The translations under genes and the position numbers were made by a program. This document shows positions 39,764 to 49,681 of a DNA stretch of 64,000 nt, one piece after another. Position 1 is the stretch's first letter. Each line of letters begins with the position of its first letter. A model generated the notes under the pieces. That model searched no databases. It worked only from the letters and a program-made list of their open reading frames with translations, and had not been told where the DNA came from. This DNA is from Bacillota bacterium (GTDB lineage: Bacteria > Bacillota > Clostridia > Oscillospirales > Ruminococcaceae), in assembly GCA_023443315.1 (NCBI GenBank), contig JAEZVA010000057.1:8451-72450 (forward strand). The letters run 5' to 3'.

Positions 39764-39846
39764 CGTAAGACCGCACCGCACTACTGCTATTTTACAATAG
39801 GTCTTGCGCCCTGTGCTGGTAAGACCGGAAGGACTTGGTATCTTTT

Positions 39847-40389
39847 ATGAGCAACTATTATACCCTGCAGGTTGCGGGGCTAACGCGTGAGCTACCCCTG
39901 TGCCCCGTAAACGAGCATCTAGACATCGCGGCGTTCGTGATGTTTTCGGATGTGGAGCTGACTATCGCCTGCGCAAGGGATCTGATTCGCATTGCGCCCG
40001 AGCATGACGTTATCATCACCGCTGAATCCAAAGGCATCCCCCTAGCGTACGAGATGAACAGGCAGTCGGGCAAGCAGTACCTGCTTGCAAGAAAGTCGGC
40101 AAAGCTGTATATGTCCCAGCCCATCCGCGTAGAGGTTAAGTCGATTACCACCGCCCGTATTCAGGAGCTGTACATCGACCGTACCGACATCGCATGCATC
40201 AAGGATAAGCGTGTGCTGATTGTAGACGACGTCATCAGCACCGGCGAAAGTCTTGCAGCGCTCGAAAGCCTCGTGGAACAAGCGGGCGGCAAGGTGGCGG
40301 GTCGCATGGCGGTGCTCGCTGAGGGCGACGCGGCTAAGCGCACCGACATCCAGTTTCTTGAGGAATTGCCGCTGTTCCCGAAAGGGTAA
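39847..40389 (+). CDS. Type I phosphoribosyltransferase family protein
   Basis: A 180-residue protein with a PRTase fold resembling adenine phosphoribosyltransferase and xanthine PRTase. The PRPP motif is VLIVDDVISTGESL near residue 122, and VIITAESKGIPLAYEM sits earlier as the PPi loop. The base specificity is not readable. ATG 39847 is used, since TTG 39835 is only two bases from GGAAGG; spacing to the ATG (14) is rather long. It may salvage a purine base or act as a regulator of the PurR/ComA type. Confidence 0.8.
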   Translation: MSNYYTLQVAGLTRELPLCPVNEHLDIAAFVMFSDVELTIACARDLIRIAPEHDVIITAESKGIPLAYEMNRQSGKQYLLARKSAKLYMSQPIRVEVKSITTARIQELYIDRTDIACIKDKRVLIVDDVISTGESLAALESLVEQAGGKVAGRMAVLAEGDAAKRTDIQFLEELPLFPKG

Positions 40390-40541
40390 GGATATACCAT
40401 CGCAATGTCACGACAAAACGGGTGAAACGGTATGAATGGACCACTTCCCTTCACAACACGCTCACCGCTGCCGCGGCACCGTACCACACCATCCTTCTCA
40501 CACGCCGTCTCTGTTTGTAATAGGGCGGCAAGGTCACTGCT

Positions 40542-42830
40542 ATGATCAAACGACCGCTGCCGGTAATAGGGTGTACCTATCTGATATCGCTTGCGGTCGT
40601 TTTTTTGTGTTCCTCCGTATCGGGGGAACAGTTTCGTCCGCAGGGCTTGTTTCTTGCGGCGGCGGTGGTGCCTGTCGTGGGGTGTGTTATCTGCGTTCTT
40701 CTTCGCCCGAGTAAAAACGTCCTGCGCGTTGCACTCATCTGCTGTGTGGTGTTTGCGTTTGGAATACTGTATGCGTTGTACTGCACGGTGACGGTGCCGG
40801 GGCAGGCGTCGGTGCTATACGGGCAAAAGGCGACGATTACAGCAAGGCTTGACGACACAGCGGGGACAAGCGGCAGTCGCTATCATTATGTGGTTTTGAC
40901 AACCGACATCGCGGTCTTTAACCCGACCACCGAGCGGTACGAAAAAGCCGACTACCCCCAAACCGTTCGCATGCGCCTGACCGTACCCGCCCCTCTGGAC
41001 GCGACATACGGGGACAAGCTGACCGCGGTGGTTAATATCACACAGCCCTACCCTGTTGCAAACAACAACCCCTATGTCATACGCGATGCGGACGGCATTC
41101 TGGCGTTTTGCTACGCCTACGGCGAGGTGTCCTACCAAAGCCCTACCCACTACCCGCCGCTTGCCCTATTGCGCTCCTTGCGCGACGGAATGCGCACGGC
41201 GATTGAGCGCGCGGTGGGCGGCGAAGCGGGCGCGGTTGCCGCCGCGGTCTTAACGGGGGATAAAAGCGGCGTGCCGCAGGATGTTCTGCGCTCCTTTCGT
41301 ATGGCGGGGCTCAGCCACCTGCTTGCGGTTTCGGGGCTGCATGTAACGATACTAACGCAGTTTTTGCTGCTGTTTTTGACACTACTAAAATGTCCGCGCA
41401 GGCTAAGCGGAATTCTGTGCATGGTAGCACTGCTTCTGTTTTGCGCGTTCGCGGGCTTTACCGCATCGGTGGTACGCGCCGCCGTGATGGCAAGCGCACT
41501 ATTCTTAGCTAGGCTATTTTACAGACGGTACGACCCCGTTAACGCCATTTCGTTTTCCGCGCTTATCATCTGCGTTACAAACCCTTCGGCGCTGGTGTCG
41601 CTCTCGTTTATCCTGTCGTTTGCTGCGACCCTTTCCATCGTGTTGCTTGCCCCATCGCTTAACGCTTTGTGCGAGCGTGGGATGCCATGGCTGTACAAGC
41701 ATGGAAAATGGGCGGTACAGGCGGGTACGCTTTCTCTTAGCGCAACTCTGTTTACCTACCCCGTCACCGCCGCAGTGTTTGGCGGGGTGTCTTTGATCGG
41801 ACCCGTGGTCAACGTGCTCGTGCTGTTGATTATCCCGCCGCTTACGGTGCTTACCCTGCTTACCGGCATTACGGGCGTGGCAGGGCTTGCGCCCATTGCA
41901 GACGCGCTGGGTTTTTGCACCCGAATATTGACGCTTATGGTGCTGCGCATCTCCGGCTACTTTGCCTCACTTAATTTAGCCTATGCAAAGGCAAGCGTCG
42001 TAGCCGTTTGTATCGTCTCGTCGTTGTCTGTGCTGTTGGCGGTGGTGGTACGGCTTGTTAAGCGCAAGAACAAACACGCTCCTGCCCTAATCACCCTTGC
42101 GGCGGTTCTGCTGTGCGCGGGCGGCTGGTTTGCGTATAGCCAAAACAGTGGCGATGTCTTTATTGCACTGCCCGATGCCGGCGTTTCACAGACCGCTGTA
42201 CTCCACCGCAGGGGCGGTGCTGCAATCATTGCGGGGGTCGACACCAAAAACAGGGCAAGCAGTGCTTCGTATTATGTGACGGAAAACGCACTTATGCCCG
42301 AGCTGTTGTTCGTGCCCTGCCTGACCGATTCTGCGGCGGCGGTGGTGCGCGAAACCACCAAACGCGCACCGGCACAACAAACACTTCTTGCAAACGACAC
42401 CATCCGCGCGCGTGAGCTCATCACCCTGACCGAGGGGGTACGCCTAATCGAGACAGTCGGCATATCCACCCACACCCTACTTGAGGGCGTTGCCTGTTAC
42501 CTAGATAAGCGAGAGCCGCAAAAAGGGGCGATGTATCTTACCGCAAATGGCGTTTCGGTTTTATTCTTATATAGCGGCGTAGATGCGGCGGGGCTTGCCG
42601 CGTGGATGCGTTCCCCCGATGTATGCGTCATCAGCGGCAAGATGCCAAAGAACCTAGAACGAATCGGGGCGGATTATTACATAGTAAGCGAATCGATTCT
42701 AAAAAAACAGTTGCCCGTCTTTTTGGGCAAGACCATGCTGTCGCCCGTGGGCGATAACCCGCTTGTGCTGCGCTGCGGCACAGACGGCAGATTACGATTG
42801 GAGGATGCGGCGATTGACGTTTACCGATGA
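40542..42830 (+). CDS. comEC: ComEC/Rec2-family membrane protein with degenerate C-terminal domain
   Basis: A 762-residue polytopic protein. Two or three N-terminal membrane helices lead to a DUF4131-like OB region, then the competence domain with RMAGLSHLLAVSGLHVT near residue 260 and many membrane helices to about residue 510. In DNA-uptake ComEC this is the channel and the C terminus is a metallo-beta-lactamase-like nuclease. Here the C-terminal ~240 residues contain no HxHxDH motif, so the nuclease half is either diverged beyond recognition or inactive. Ribosome site is weak. It overlaps holA, the usual neighbour of comEC in Firmicutes. Confidence 0.85.
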   Translation: MIKRPLPVIGCTYLISLAVVFLCSSVSGEQFRPQGLFLAAAVVPVVGCVICVLLRPSKNVLRVALICCVVFAFGILYALYCTVTVPGQASVLYGQKATITARLDDTAGTSGSRYHYVVLTTDIAVFNPTTERYEKADYPQTVRMRLTVPAPLDATYGDKLTAVVNITQPYPVANNNPYVIRDADGILAFCYAYGEVSYQSPTHYPPLALLRSLRDGMRTAIERAVGGEAGAVAAAVLTGDKSGVPQDVLRSFRMAGLSHLLAVSGLHVTILTQFLLLFLTLLKCPRRLSGILCMVALLLFCAFAGFTASVVRAAVMASALFLARLFYRRYDPVNAISFSALIICVTNPSALVSLSFILSFAATLSIVLLAPSLNALCERGMPWLYKHGKWAVQAGTLSLSATLFTYPVTAAVFGGVSLIGPVVNVLVLLIIPPLTVLTLLTGITGVAGLAPIADALGFCTRILTLMVLRISGYFASLNLAYAKASVVAVCIVSSLSVLLAVVVRLVKRKNKHAPALITLAAVLLCAGGWFAYSQNSGDVFIALPDAGVSQTAVLHRRGGAAIIAGVDTKNRASSASYYVTENALMPELLFVPCLTDSAAAVVRETTKRAPAQQTLLANDTIRARELITLTEGVRLIETVGISTHTLLEGVACYLDKREPQKGAMYLTANGVSVLFLYSGVDAAGLAAWMRSPDVCVISGKMPKNLERIGADYYIVSESILKKQLPVFLGKTMLSPVGDNPLVLRCGTDGRLRLEDAAIDVYR

Positions 42831-43872
42831 GCAGTCGTTTCGGCTGCATATAAAAAACGAGCCCTGCCGCCGCCTGTACTTTTTGTACGGCGAGGAGGAC
42901 TACCTGAAAAGACAGTACATCGATCGGCTGGTGCAAAAGGCTGCGCCCGATGCCGCGGCCGGTTTTAACTATATGCCGTTTGACGGCAAGGTGACGGATG
43001 TCGATACCATCTGCGACGCCGCCACCGCACTGCCGCTGTTTGCGGCGCAAAAGTGCGTGTATGTTGCCGACTTTAACGCCGAGCAGTATGCCGAAAGCGA
43101 CTTTGCGCGCCTGTGCGAGCTGGTCGAGGACATCCCCGACACCACGGTGCTGCTGTTTTGCACCCTCTCGCAGGATATCGGCGGTAAAAAGAGCCTTTCC
43201 GCTAAGTGGAAGCGGTTTGTAAAGCTTGCGACAGAGGTGGGCGTGGTGGTGGAGCTACGCGCGCGAACCGAGCAGGATTTAACGCGGTACGCCCGTGCCT
43301 ACGCCGAAAAGCAGGGCGCGCAGCTCGACGGGGCTGCCGCAAAGCTATTGTGCGAACGCAGCCGCTATAAAATGGAGCTTTTGGTTAGTGACCTAAACCG
43401 CCTGACCGCTTACCGTCAGGGCGGCGAGATCACGGTGCAGGATATCGAGCTGATGTGCGAAAAGGAACCAGACGCGATGGCGTACGAGCTTGCAGGCGCG
43501 GTTGCGTCGGGCGACGGCACCAAGGCGCTTAAGCTGATTGAGGCCTATCGCGCAAAGCGGGAGGAGCCGGTTGCCATCCTTGCGGCGCTTTCTTCGGGGC
43601 ACATCGATTTTTACCGCGCAAAGCTGGGCGCGCAGGCGGGCAAGGACGGCAAAGCGGTGTTTGCCGACTTTGGCTATAAGGGCAACCCCAACCGGTTTTA
43701 TTATGTGCAGAAGGATGCGGCAAGGCTATCGACGCGCTATCTGAGCGGTGCGCTGGATGTGCTTGTTGCGTGCGACTGTGAGCTAAAAAGCAGCAAGGCA
43801 GACGGCTATGTGCTGCTGGAGCAGGCGGTGATGCGCCTGTTAATTCTGCGGGCAAATGAGGGAAAATCTTGA
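42814..43872 (+). CDS. holA: DNA polymerase III delta subunit
   Basis: A ~352-residue clamp-loader subunit that opens the sliding clamp. It begins with FRLHIKNEPCRRLYFLYGEE followed by DYLKRQYIDRLVQKA, typical of HolA/YqeN, and shows TVLLFCTLSQDI and the domain III LLVSDLNRLTAYRQGGEI. TTG 42814 is taken as start because GGAGG (42800-42804) lies nine bases before it; ATG 42805 abuts that site. It overlaps the comEC end, a conserved adjacency. Confidence 0.9.
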   Translation: MTFTDEQSFRLHIKNEPCRRLYFLYGEEDYLKRQYIDRLVQKAAPDAAAGFNYMPFDGKVTDVDTICDAATALPLFAAQKCVYVADFNAEQYAESDFARLCELVEDIPDTTVLLFCTLSQDIGGKKSLSAKWKRFVKLATEVGVVVELRARTEQDLTRYARAYAEKQGAQLDGAAAKLLCERSRYKMELLVSDLNRLTAYRQGGEITVQDIELMCEKEPDAMAYELAGAVASGDGTKALKLIEAYRAKREEPVAILAALSSGHIDFYRAKLGAQAGKDGKAVFADFGYKGNPNRFYYVQKDAARLSTRYLSGALDVLVACDCELKSSKADGYVLLEQAVMRLLILRANEGKS

Positions 43873-44465
43873 TTAAACTGACGCAGACTGTTATAGTGGA
43901 AGGAAAGTATGACAAGATAAAGCTTTCCTCGTTTCTTGATGCCGTTATCATCGAAACAGGGGGCTTTGCTATCTACAAAGACCCCGAAAAGCTTGCGCTC
44001 ATCCGCTCGCTGGCCCAAAAGACGGGCATTTTAATCTTGACTGATTCAGACCGCGCGGGGTTTCAGATTCGCTCCTACCTAAAAGGGGCAATCCCCGACG
44101 GGCAGGTACTGCACGCCTATATCCCCGACGTTCTGGGTAAGGAGCGCAGAAAGACCGTGCCGTCCAAAGAGGGTAAGCTTGGGGTAGAAGGTGTTGCCAA
44201 AGAGCATATCCTTACCGCCCTGAAGCAGGCAGGGGTAACCGTTTGTGACCGTCCACAGGACGAGCCGAGGATTACAAAGCTCGACCTATATAACGACGGG
44301 CTTTCGGGTGGGCAAAATAGCGCCGCGTTGCGGCAAGCCCTGTTAAAAAAACTGAACCTGCCCGAGCGGCTTAGCGCAAACGCACTGGTAGAGGTGTTAA
44401 ACGCCCTTTACACCATCGACCAATATAAAGCGATCATGCGGGAGCTACAACAAAAAAACCTATAA
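43869..44465 (+). CDS. Ribonuclease M5-like Toprim protein
   Basis: A 198-residue protein with an N-terminal Toprim domain: TVIVEGKYDKIKLSSFLDAV (catalytic Glu) and ILILTDSDRAGFQIRSYL (DxD). A C-terminal helical part (residues ~120-198) follows. This matches RNase M5, which trims the 5S rRNA precursor, though the usual ksgA neighbour is absent. It starts at TTG overlapping the holA stop (TTGA), with GAGGG upstream, so it is translationally coupled to holA. Function as the 5S-maturing enzyme is probable rather than shown. Confidence 0.82.
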   Translation: MIKLTQTVIVEGKYDKIKLSSFLDAVIIETGGFAIYKDPEKLALIRSLAQKTGILILTDSDRAGFQIRSYLKGAIPDGQVLHAYIPDVLGKERRKTVPSKEGKLGVEGVAKEHILTALKQAGVTVCDRPQDEPRITKLDLYNDGLSGGQNSAALRQALLKKLNLPERLSANALVEVLNALYTIDQYKAIMRELQQKNL

Positions 44466-44599
44466 TGTCTGCTGATAAATCTATGCAAAGCCATGTGTGT
44501 AAGCTTTTGCTCGATTTAGCTCGGGCATTACAAAGGCTGATTAGCGACAACAAAAAACACCCATCCGCGAAGTGAATGAAGGAAGGACGTAACAGATAG

Positions 44600-46006
44600 A
44601 TGGTATTTTCAAGCTTAACATTTCTATATCTGTTTTTGCCGGTGGTACTATTATTTTATTTCCTTGTGCCCAAACAGGCGCGCAACTTTGTGCTGTTTGT
44701 TTCGGGCTTTGTGTTTTATGCCTGGGGCGAACCCGTTTACATCTTTTTGATGACCTTTACCGTACTGGTGGACTACACCTGCGGACGGGTGATGACGCGG
44801 TTTAGCAGTAACCAAAAGGCAAGGCTTGCGGTACTGCTGGTTTCTATCGTCATTAACCTCTCCATCCTTGCGGTGTTTAAGTACAACTCGTTTGTGGTGC
44901 AGAATCTAAACGACCTGTTCGGGCTAACCATCACCGACCCGAAGATTGCCCTGCCCATTGGCATCTCATTTTACACCTTCCAGAGCATGAGCTACACCAT
45001 CGACCTTTACCGAAAAAGTGTACCCGAGCAAAAGAGCTTTGTGGATTACGCCGCTTACGTTTCGATGTTCCCGCAGCTGGTGGCAGGACCCATCGTCCGC
45101 TACGGCGATGTACAGCGCGAGCTGCAAAAGCGTACTGTATCGGTGCTGAACATCGGCGAGGGGGCAGGGCTGTTTATTCAGGGTCTTGCCAAAAAGGTAC
45201 TTATTGCAAACAACGTCGGCTCACTGTGGACGCGCGTCAAGGAGATCCCCGCGAGCGAGCTTTCGGTAACCACCGCGTGGTTTGGCATCTTGGCGTTTAC
45301 CATGCAGATCTATTTTGATTTTTCCGGCTACTCGGATATGGCAATCGGCATGGGGCGGATGCTCGGCTTTCGCTTCCCTAAGAACTTTGACTTTCCGTAC
45401 GTTTCAAAGAGCGTAACCGAGTTTTGGCGCAGATGGCATATGACGCTGGGGACATGGTTTCGGGAGTATGTGTATATACCCTTAGGCGGCAACCGCAAGG
45501 GCGCGTTGCGCATGGTGTTTAATCTGCTGGTTGTGTGGATGCTTACGGGTCTGTGGCACGGCGCAAGCTGGAACTTTGTGCTGTGGGGGCTTTATTACGG
45601 CATCCTCCTTATGATAGAAAAGCTGTTTTTATCAAAGGTGCTTAACAAAATACCGTTTAGCATCACACGCGTATACACCTTTATTCTGGTGGTGCTGGGC
45701 TGGGTGCTGTTTGAGTTTACCGACATCTCGCAGGCATACGCCTATTATGGCGCAATGTTCGGTACTCAGGGGCGCGCGGTTGCCGACGGAACGTTTATAT
45801 ACCTCGTGTCCTCCTATGGCTTAGTGTTTGTAATCAGCCTAATCCTGTCGACGGACTGGCTACACAGGCTCTCAAAAGGCATCTACCGCAGACGCCCAGG
45901 CATCGCGAAGACCATCGCGATTGTGCTGCAGGTCATCATGTTGCTGCTGTGCACAGCGTATCTGGTAGACGCCACCTACAACCCATTTTTGTACTTTAGG
46001 TTTTAG
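44600..46006 (+). CDS. MBOAT-family O-acyltransferase (AlgI/DltB-like)
   Basis: A 468-residue polytopic acyltransferase with about ten membrane segments. The catalytic His320 lies in LTGLWHGASWNF, with FWRRWHMTLGTWFREYVYIP upstream, both MBOAT hallmarks. The family moves acyl groups across the membrane to extracellular polymers. The next gene encodes a DHHW (AlgJ/AlgX-like) protein, and this pairing points to O-acetylation of a surface or secreted polysaccharide. A role as DltB for the adenylase/carrier pair at 2.7-4.5 kb is conceivable but less likely given the partner. Confidence 0.93.
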   Translation: MVFSSLTFLYLFLPVVLLFYFLVPKQARNFVLFVSGFVFYAWGEPVYIFLMTFTVLVDYTCGRVMTRFSSNQKARLAVLLVSIVINLSILAVFKYNSFVVQNLNDLFGLTITDPKIALPIGISFYTFQSMSYTIDLYRKSVPEQKSFVDYAAYVSMFPQLVAGPIVRYGDVQRELQKRTVSVLNIGEGAGLFIQGLAKKVLIANNVGSLWTRVKEIPASELSVTTAWFGILAFTMQIYFDFSGYSDMAIGMGRMLGFRFPKNFDFPYVSKSVTEFWRRWHMTLGTWFREYVYIPLGGNRKGALRMVFNLLVVWMLTGLWHGASWNFVLWGLYYGILLMIEKLFLSKVLNKIPFSITRVYTFILVVLGWVLFEFTDISQAYAYYGAMFGTQGRAVADGTFIYLVSSYGLVFVISLILSTDWLHRLSKGIYRRRPGIAKTIAIVLQVIMLLLCTAYLVDATYNPFLYFRF

Positions 46007-46042
46007 CCGTTTGTCTGCGGCATACGAGGGGAGACTTTTGCA

Positions 46043-47191
46043 ATGAAAGCTAAAATTACATCCACAATACTATTGTCGCTATTTTTGCTTGGGCTTCCCA
46101 TCGCAACGTTCGTGATGCCCAAGGTCGATTTCTCTGAGATGGAAAACCGCACACTGGCGTCGTTTCCGCGCCTTAGCGTAAAAAGCATCACGTCCCGCAG
46201 CTTTATGGACGGGCTGGAGACGTGGTTTGCCGACCATTTTATCGGCAGAGATATCTGGGTGAGTGCCAAGGGGTATATTGAATTTGCCTCGGGCAAACGC
46301 GAAAACAACGGCATCTATATCTGCGGCGACCGGCTGATTCAGCACATCGATGAGCCCGACCAAAGCAAAACGGCAAAGAACATCGAGGCAATTACGCAGT
46401 TTGTGGACGCAAATAAAAAGCCGACCTACCTAATGCTAGTACCCACCGCGGCCGAGATTCACCGCGATAAGCTGCCCACGGGGGTAAAGAGCTGGGATCA
46501 GCGCTCCTACATCAAGGAGGTGGCGAAACAGCTTCGCGGTATAGCCAACGAAATTGATATCTACAAGGTGCTGTTTGAGAACAAGGATGAGTATATTTAT
46601 TATAAAACCGACCACCACTGGACATCTCACGGCGCGTTCTGCGCGTTTACAGAGGCGGCGGATCGCATGGGTATTTTGACCGTGCAAAAAAACAACTACA
46701 ACGTGCAGAACGTTTCGCATAACTTCTTTGGCACCCTCTATTCCAAGGCGGGCTTTCGTAGCATCTCACCGGACATCATAAGCCGGTACGAAAAGCGCGG
46801 CTCGTCGGTACAGGCGACCGTGGAGGTGTTTGACGGTGCAAAAACCACAACCTATCCCTCCATGTACTTTAACGAGTTTTTAGAGAAGAAGGATCAGTAT
46901 TCGATGTTCCTTGGGCAAAACCAGCCTATCGTCACGATTCAAACCAGCACAACATCGGGCAAGCGCCTGCTCATCTTCAAGGATTCCTATGCGCACACCA
47001 TCGCGCCGATGTTTGCCGACTATTATACCACCATCACACTCGTTGACCTGCGCTACATCAACCAAACCTACGACACGCTAATTGATGTTGAGCAATACGA
47101 TCAGGTGCTGCTGCTTTACAATGTGGATACCTTTGCACACTCCGCCGATGTTGCAAAGCTTGCATTATCCTCGCAACAAAAAGCGGACTAA
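46043..47191 (+). CDS. DHHW/AlgJ-like acetyltransfer protein
   Basis: A 382-residue secreted or membrane-anchored protein: one N-terminal signal-anchor helix (ILLSLFLLGLPIATFVM) then an SGNH-like extracellular domain. The family motif DHHW is at residues 190-193 (YKTDHHWTSHGA). A likely catalytic Ser follows in LLIFKDSYAHTIAP. In alginate systems AlgJ/AlgX accept acetyl groups from AlgI; here it should take acetyl from the adjacent MBOAT and pass it to a cell-surface glycan. It is 36 bases downstream of the MBOAT gene. Confidence 0.9.
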   Translation: MKAKITSTILLSLFLLGLPIATFVMPKVDFSEMENRTLASFPRLSVKSITSRSFMDGLETWFADHFIGRDIWVSAKGYIEFASGKRENNGIYICGDRLIQHIDEPDQSKTAKNIEAITQFVDANKKPTYLMLVPTAAEIHRDKLPTGVKSWDQRSYIKEVAKQLRGIANEIDIYKVLFENKDEYIYYKTDHHWTSHGAFCAFTEAADRMGILTVQKNNYNVQNVSHNFFGTLYSKAGFRSISPDIISRYEKRGSSVQATVEVFDGAKTTTYPSMYFNEFLEKKDQYSMFLGQNQPIVTIQTSTTSGKRLLIFKDSYAHTIAPMFADYYTTITLVDLRYINQTYDTLIDVEQYDQVLLLYNVDTFAHSADVAKLALSSQQKAD

Positions 47192-47227
47192 GGCGACGCA
47201 TACCCTCACCGAAAGGGGAATTGTTTG

Positions 47228-49561
47228 ATGCACGCTGTCATTCACCTAAGCACAAACAGCACAAGCTACATTATGTCGGTGCTGCCTACGGGGCATCTGC
47301 AAAACCTGTACTACGGCGCGCGGATTCGCCCGCTTGCAGATTACTCCTGCATCACCCAGCCCAATGTCACCCAGTATGGCACGATGGTGTCATACCAAAA
47401 GGAGCACCCGAACATCGGGCTTGACGACCAGTGCCTAGAGTATTCCGGTCTTGGCAAGGGGGATTTTCGCGAGCCCGCCATCGAGATTACGGCGCAAAAC
47501 GGCTGCATGGTTACCGATTTTCGATACCGCGCACACAGTACCACCAAGGGGCGCGGCACTTTACTCGGTTTACCCTCGGCTACGGGGGATGAAGCCTGCT
47601 GCGAGACCACCAAGGTCGTGCTGTTTGACGAGACGCTGGGTGCAGAGCTTATCCTTTACTACGTCGTATACCCCGAGCAGGATGTGATTACCCGCTACGT
47701 GAAGCTGACCAACAACGGGTCCGACGCGCTGACCGTGCGCCGTATCATGAGCGCGCAGCTAGACCTGTTTGACAGCAACTACTCGTTTGTAACCTTCGAC
47801 GGCGCATGGAATAACGAAAGGGCGATGAATACCCGCAAGCTGTGTCAGGGCACGTTTGTGTGCGACTCCAAGATGGGTATCAGCTCCTCCCGCCACAACC
47901 CGTTTGTGATGATGACCGCCCATGACTGCACCGAGGATACGGGGCGATGCTACGCTTCAAACCTTGTGTACAGCGGCAACCACAGCGAGATCTGCGAGGT
48001 GACCTATACGGGCAAAACCCGCCTGCTTACCGGCATAAACCCCTCCGGCTTTGCATGGGTGCTTGGGCAGGGGGAGAGCCTTTACAGCCCTGAGGCAGTG
48101 CTTACTTATTCCGAGCAGGGGTTAAACGGGCTGTCTCACAACATGCACCGCTTTGTAAACGACCACATCGTGCGCGGTGAGTGGCAGTATAAGGAACGCC
48201 CCATTGTTATCAACAACTGGGAGGCGACCACCTTCCATTTTAATCAGAGCAAGCTGCTTTCTATTGCCAAAGAGGCGGCGCAGATGGGCATGGAGCTGTT
48301 TGTGCTAGACGACGGCTGGTTTGGTAAGCGCGACGACGACACCTCCTCGCTGGGCGACTGGGTCGTTAACGAAAAGAAGCTACCCGCAGGGTTGTCCGGC
48401 TTTGCAGAGAAGATCAATAAGCTCGGCATGAAGTTCGGTCTGTGGGTAGAGCCGGAGATGGTCAACGAGGACAGCGACCTGTACCGCGCCCACCCCGACT
48501 GGGCGGTAAGGGCGCCCGGGCGTGAGCCGAGCAGGGGCAGAAACCAGTTTGTGCTTGATTTAACGCGCAAAGAGGTGTGCGATTATCTTATAGAGGTGCT
48601 TTCGGACGTATTTTCAAGCGCAAACATCGAATACATCAAGTGGGATATGAACCGCAACTTTTCGGATATGTATTCCCCCACGCTTGCACCAGAGCGGCAG
48701 GGCGAGTTCTTTCACCGTTATGTGCTGGGGCTTTATACCGTGCTTTCGGAGCTGACCAAGCGTTTCCCGAAGATGCTGTTTGAATCGTGCTCGTCGGGCG
48801 GCAGTCGCTTTGACCTTGGTATGCTGTGCTATATGCCGCAGACCTGGACCAGCGATAACACCGACCCAATCTGCCGGCTTTCCATCCAGCAGGGTACCAG
48901 CTACGGCTACCCGCTATCTACAATGGGCGCGCATGTCTCGCAAAGCCCGCACAGCTCGTCGCTGCGCGGGACCCCGATAGAGACGCGCTTTAACGTGGCG
49001 GCGTTTGGATGCTTCGGCTACGAGCTGGACCTTGCAAAGCTCAGCCAGTTTGACAAAAACGCCATCAAGGAGCAGGTGGCGTATTACAAGGCGCACCGCG
49101 GGCTGTTCCAGTTCGGGCGGTTTTATCGGCTGCATGCCCACTGTGACCGCGATAAAACGGTGTGGCTGTGCGTGTCACCCGACCAACGTCAGGCGGTGGC
49201 AGGGCTGTTTCAGATTACCTGCAAAACGGGGCGCGGCAGTGAGGTGCTGAAGCTGACCGGTCTTGACGAGCAGAATAACTACACCGTAACCGGGCGCAGG
49301 CAGTACATCAACGTCAAAGCACTGGGCGAGCTGATTAACAACGTGCTGCCGGTGGATATACGGGGCGACGGGGTCATTCACGCGGTGCTTGCGTCACACT
49401 ATATGTTTGCGATGTGCGACGAGTTCTACCGTGCGGGCGGCGACCTGCTCAACCACTACGGCATCAAGCTCAAGCATCAGTTTTCGGGCACTGGCTACAA
49501 CGAGGAGATTCGCCTGTTTGGCGACTACTACTCTCGCATTTACAACATTGATATGGAATAA
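47228..49561 (+). CDS. Alpha-galactosidase, glycoside hydrolase family 36
   Basis: A 777-residue cytoplasmic enzyme (no signal peptide) that removes terminal alpha-galactose from melibiose or raffinose-type sugars. The beta-sandwich N-terminal domain is followed by a barrel starting VINNWEATTFHFNQ. The nucleophile Asp473 is in YIKWDMNRNFSD and the acid/base Asp543 in WTSDNTDPI, after ESCSSGGSRFDLGML. A C-terminal beta domain closes the protein. No sugar transporter is adjacent. It sits 36 bases behind the acetylation pair, and a strong terminator follows. Confidence 0.95.
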   Translation: MHAVIHLSTNSTSYIMSVLPTGHLQNLYYGARIRPLADYSCITQPNVTQYGTMVSYQKEHPNIGLDDQCLEYSGLGKGDFREPAIEITAQNGCMVTDFRYRAHSTTKGRGTLLGLPSATGDEACCETTKVVLFDETLGAELILYYVVYPEQDVITRYVKLTNNGSDALTVRRIMSAQLDLFDSNYSFVTFDGAWNNERAMNTRKLCQGTFVCDSKMGISSSRHNPFVMMTAHDCTEDTGRCYASNLVYSGNHSEICEVTYTGKTRLLTGINPSGFAWVLGQGESLYSPEAVLTYSEQGLNGLSHNMHRFVNDHIVRGEWQYKERPIVINNWEATTFHFNQSKLLSIAKEAAQMGMELFVLDDGWFGKRDDDTSSLGDWVVNEKKLPAGLSGFAEKINKLGMKFGLWVEPEMVNEDSDLYRAHPDWAVRAPGREPSRGRNQFVLDLTRKEVCDYLIEVLSDVFSSANIEYIKWDMNRNFSDMYSPTLAPERQGEFFHRYVLGLYTVLSELTKRFPKMLFESCSSGGSRFDLGMLCYMPQTWTSDNTDPICRLSIQQGTSYGYPLSTMGAHVSQSPHSSSLRGTPIETRFNVAAFGCFGYELDLAKLSQFDKNAIKEQVAYYKAHRGLFQFGRFYRLHAHCDRDKTVWLCVSPDQRQAVAGLFQITCKTGRGSEVLKLTGLDEQNNYTVTGRRQYINVKALGELINNVLPVDIRGDGVIHAVLASHYMFAMCDEFYRAGGDLLNHYGIKLKHQFSGTGYNEEIRLFGDYYSRIYNIDME

Positions 49562-49604
49562 AAAGATCAGGGGAGGGCGAAAAAACGCATCCCCTGATCT
49601 TTTA
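49561..49604 (+). terminator. Intrinsic terminator after the alpha-galactosidase
   Basis: AAAAGATCAGGGGA (49561-49574) pairs with TCCCCTGATCTTTT (49590-49603). Confidence 0.85.
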
Positions 49605-49607
49605 TGA

Positions 49608-49636
49608 TTGACATTATTTTCTGTAGGATGTACAAT
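49608..49636 (+). promoter_or_regulatory. Promoter of the nitroreductase gene
   Basis: TTGACA (49608-49613) and TACAAT (49631-49636) with a 17-base spacer, beginning four bases after the preceding terminator. Confidence 0.75.
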
Positions 49637-49681
49637 ACGAACAGATGTTCTTATTATTCTACTGTCGGGGAGGATTACAGT

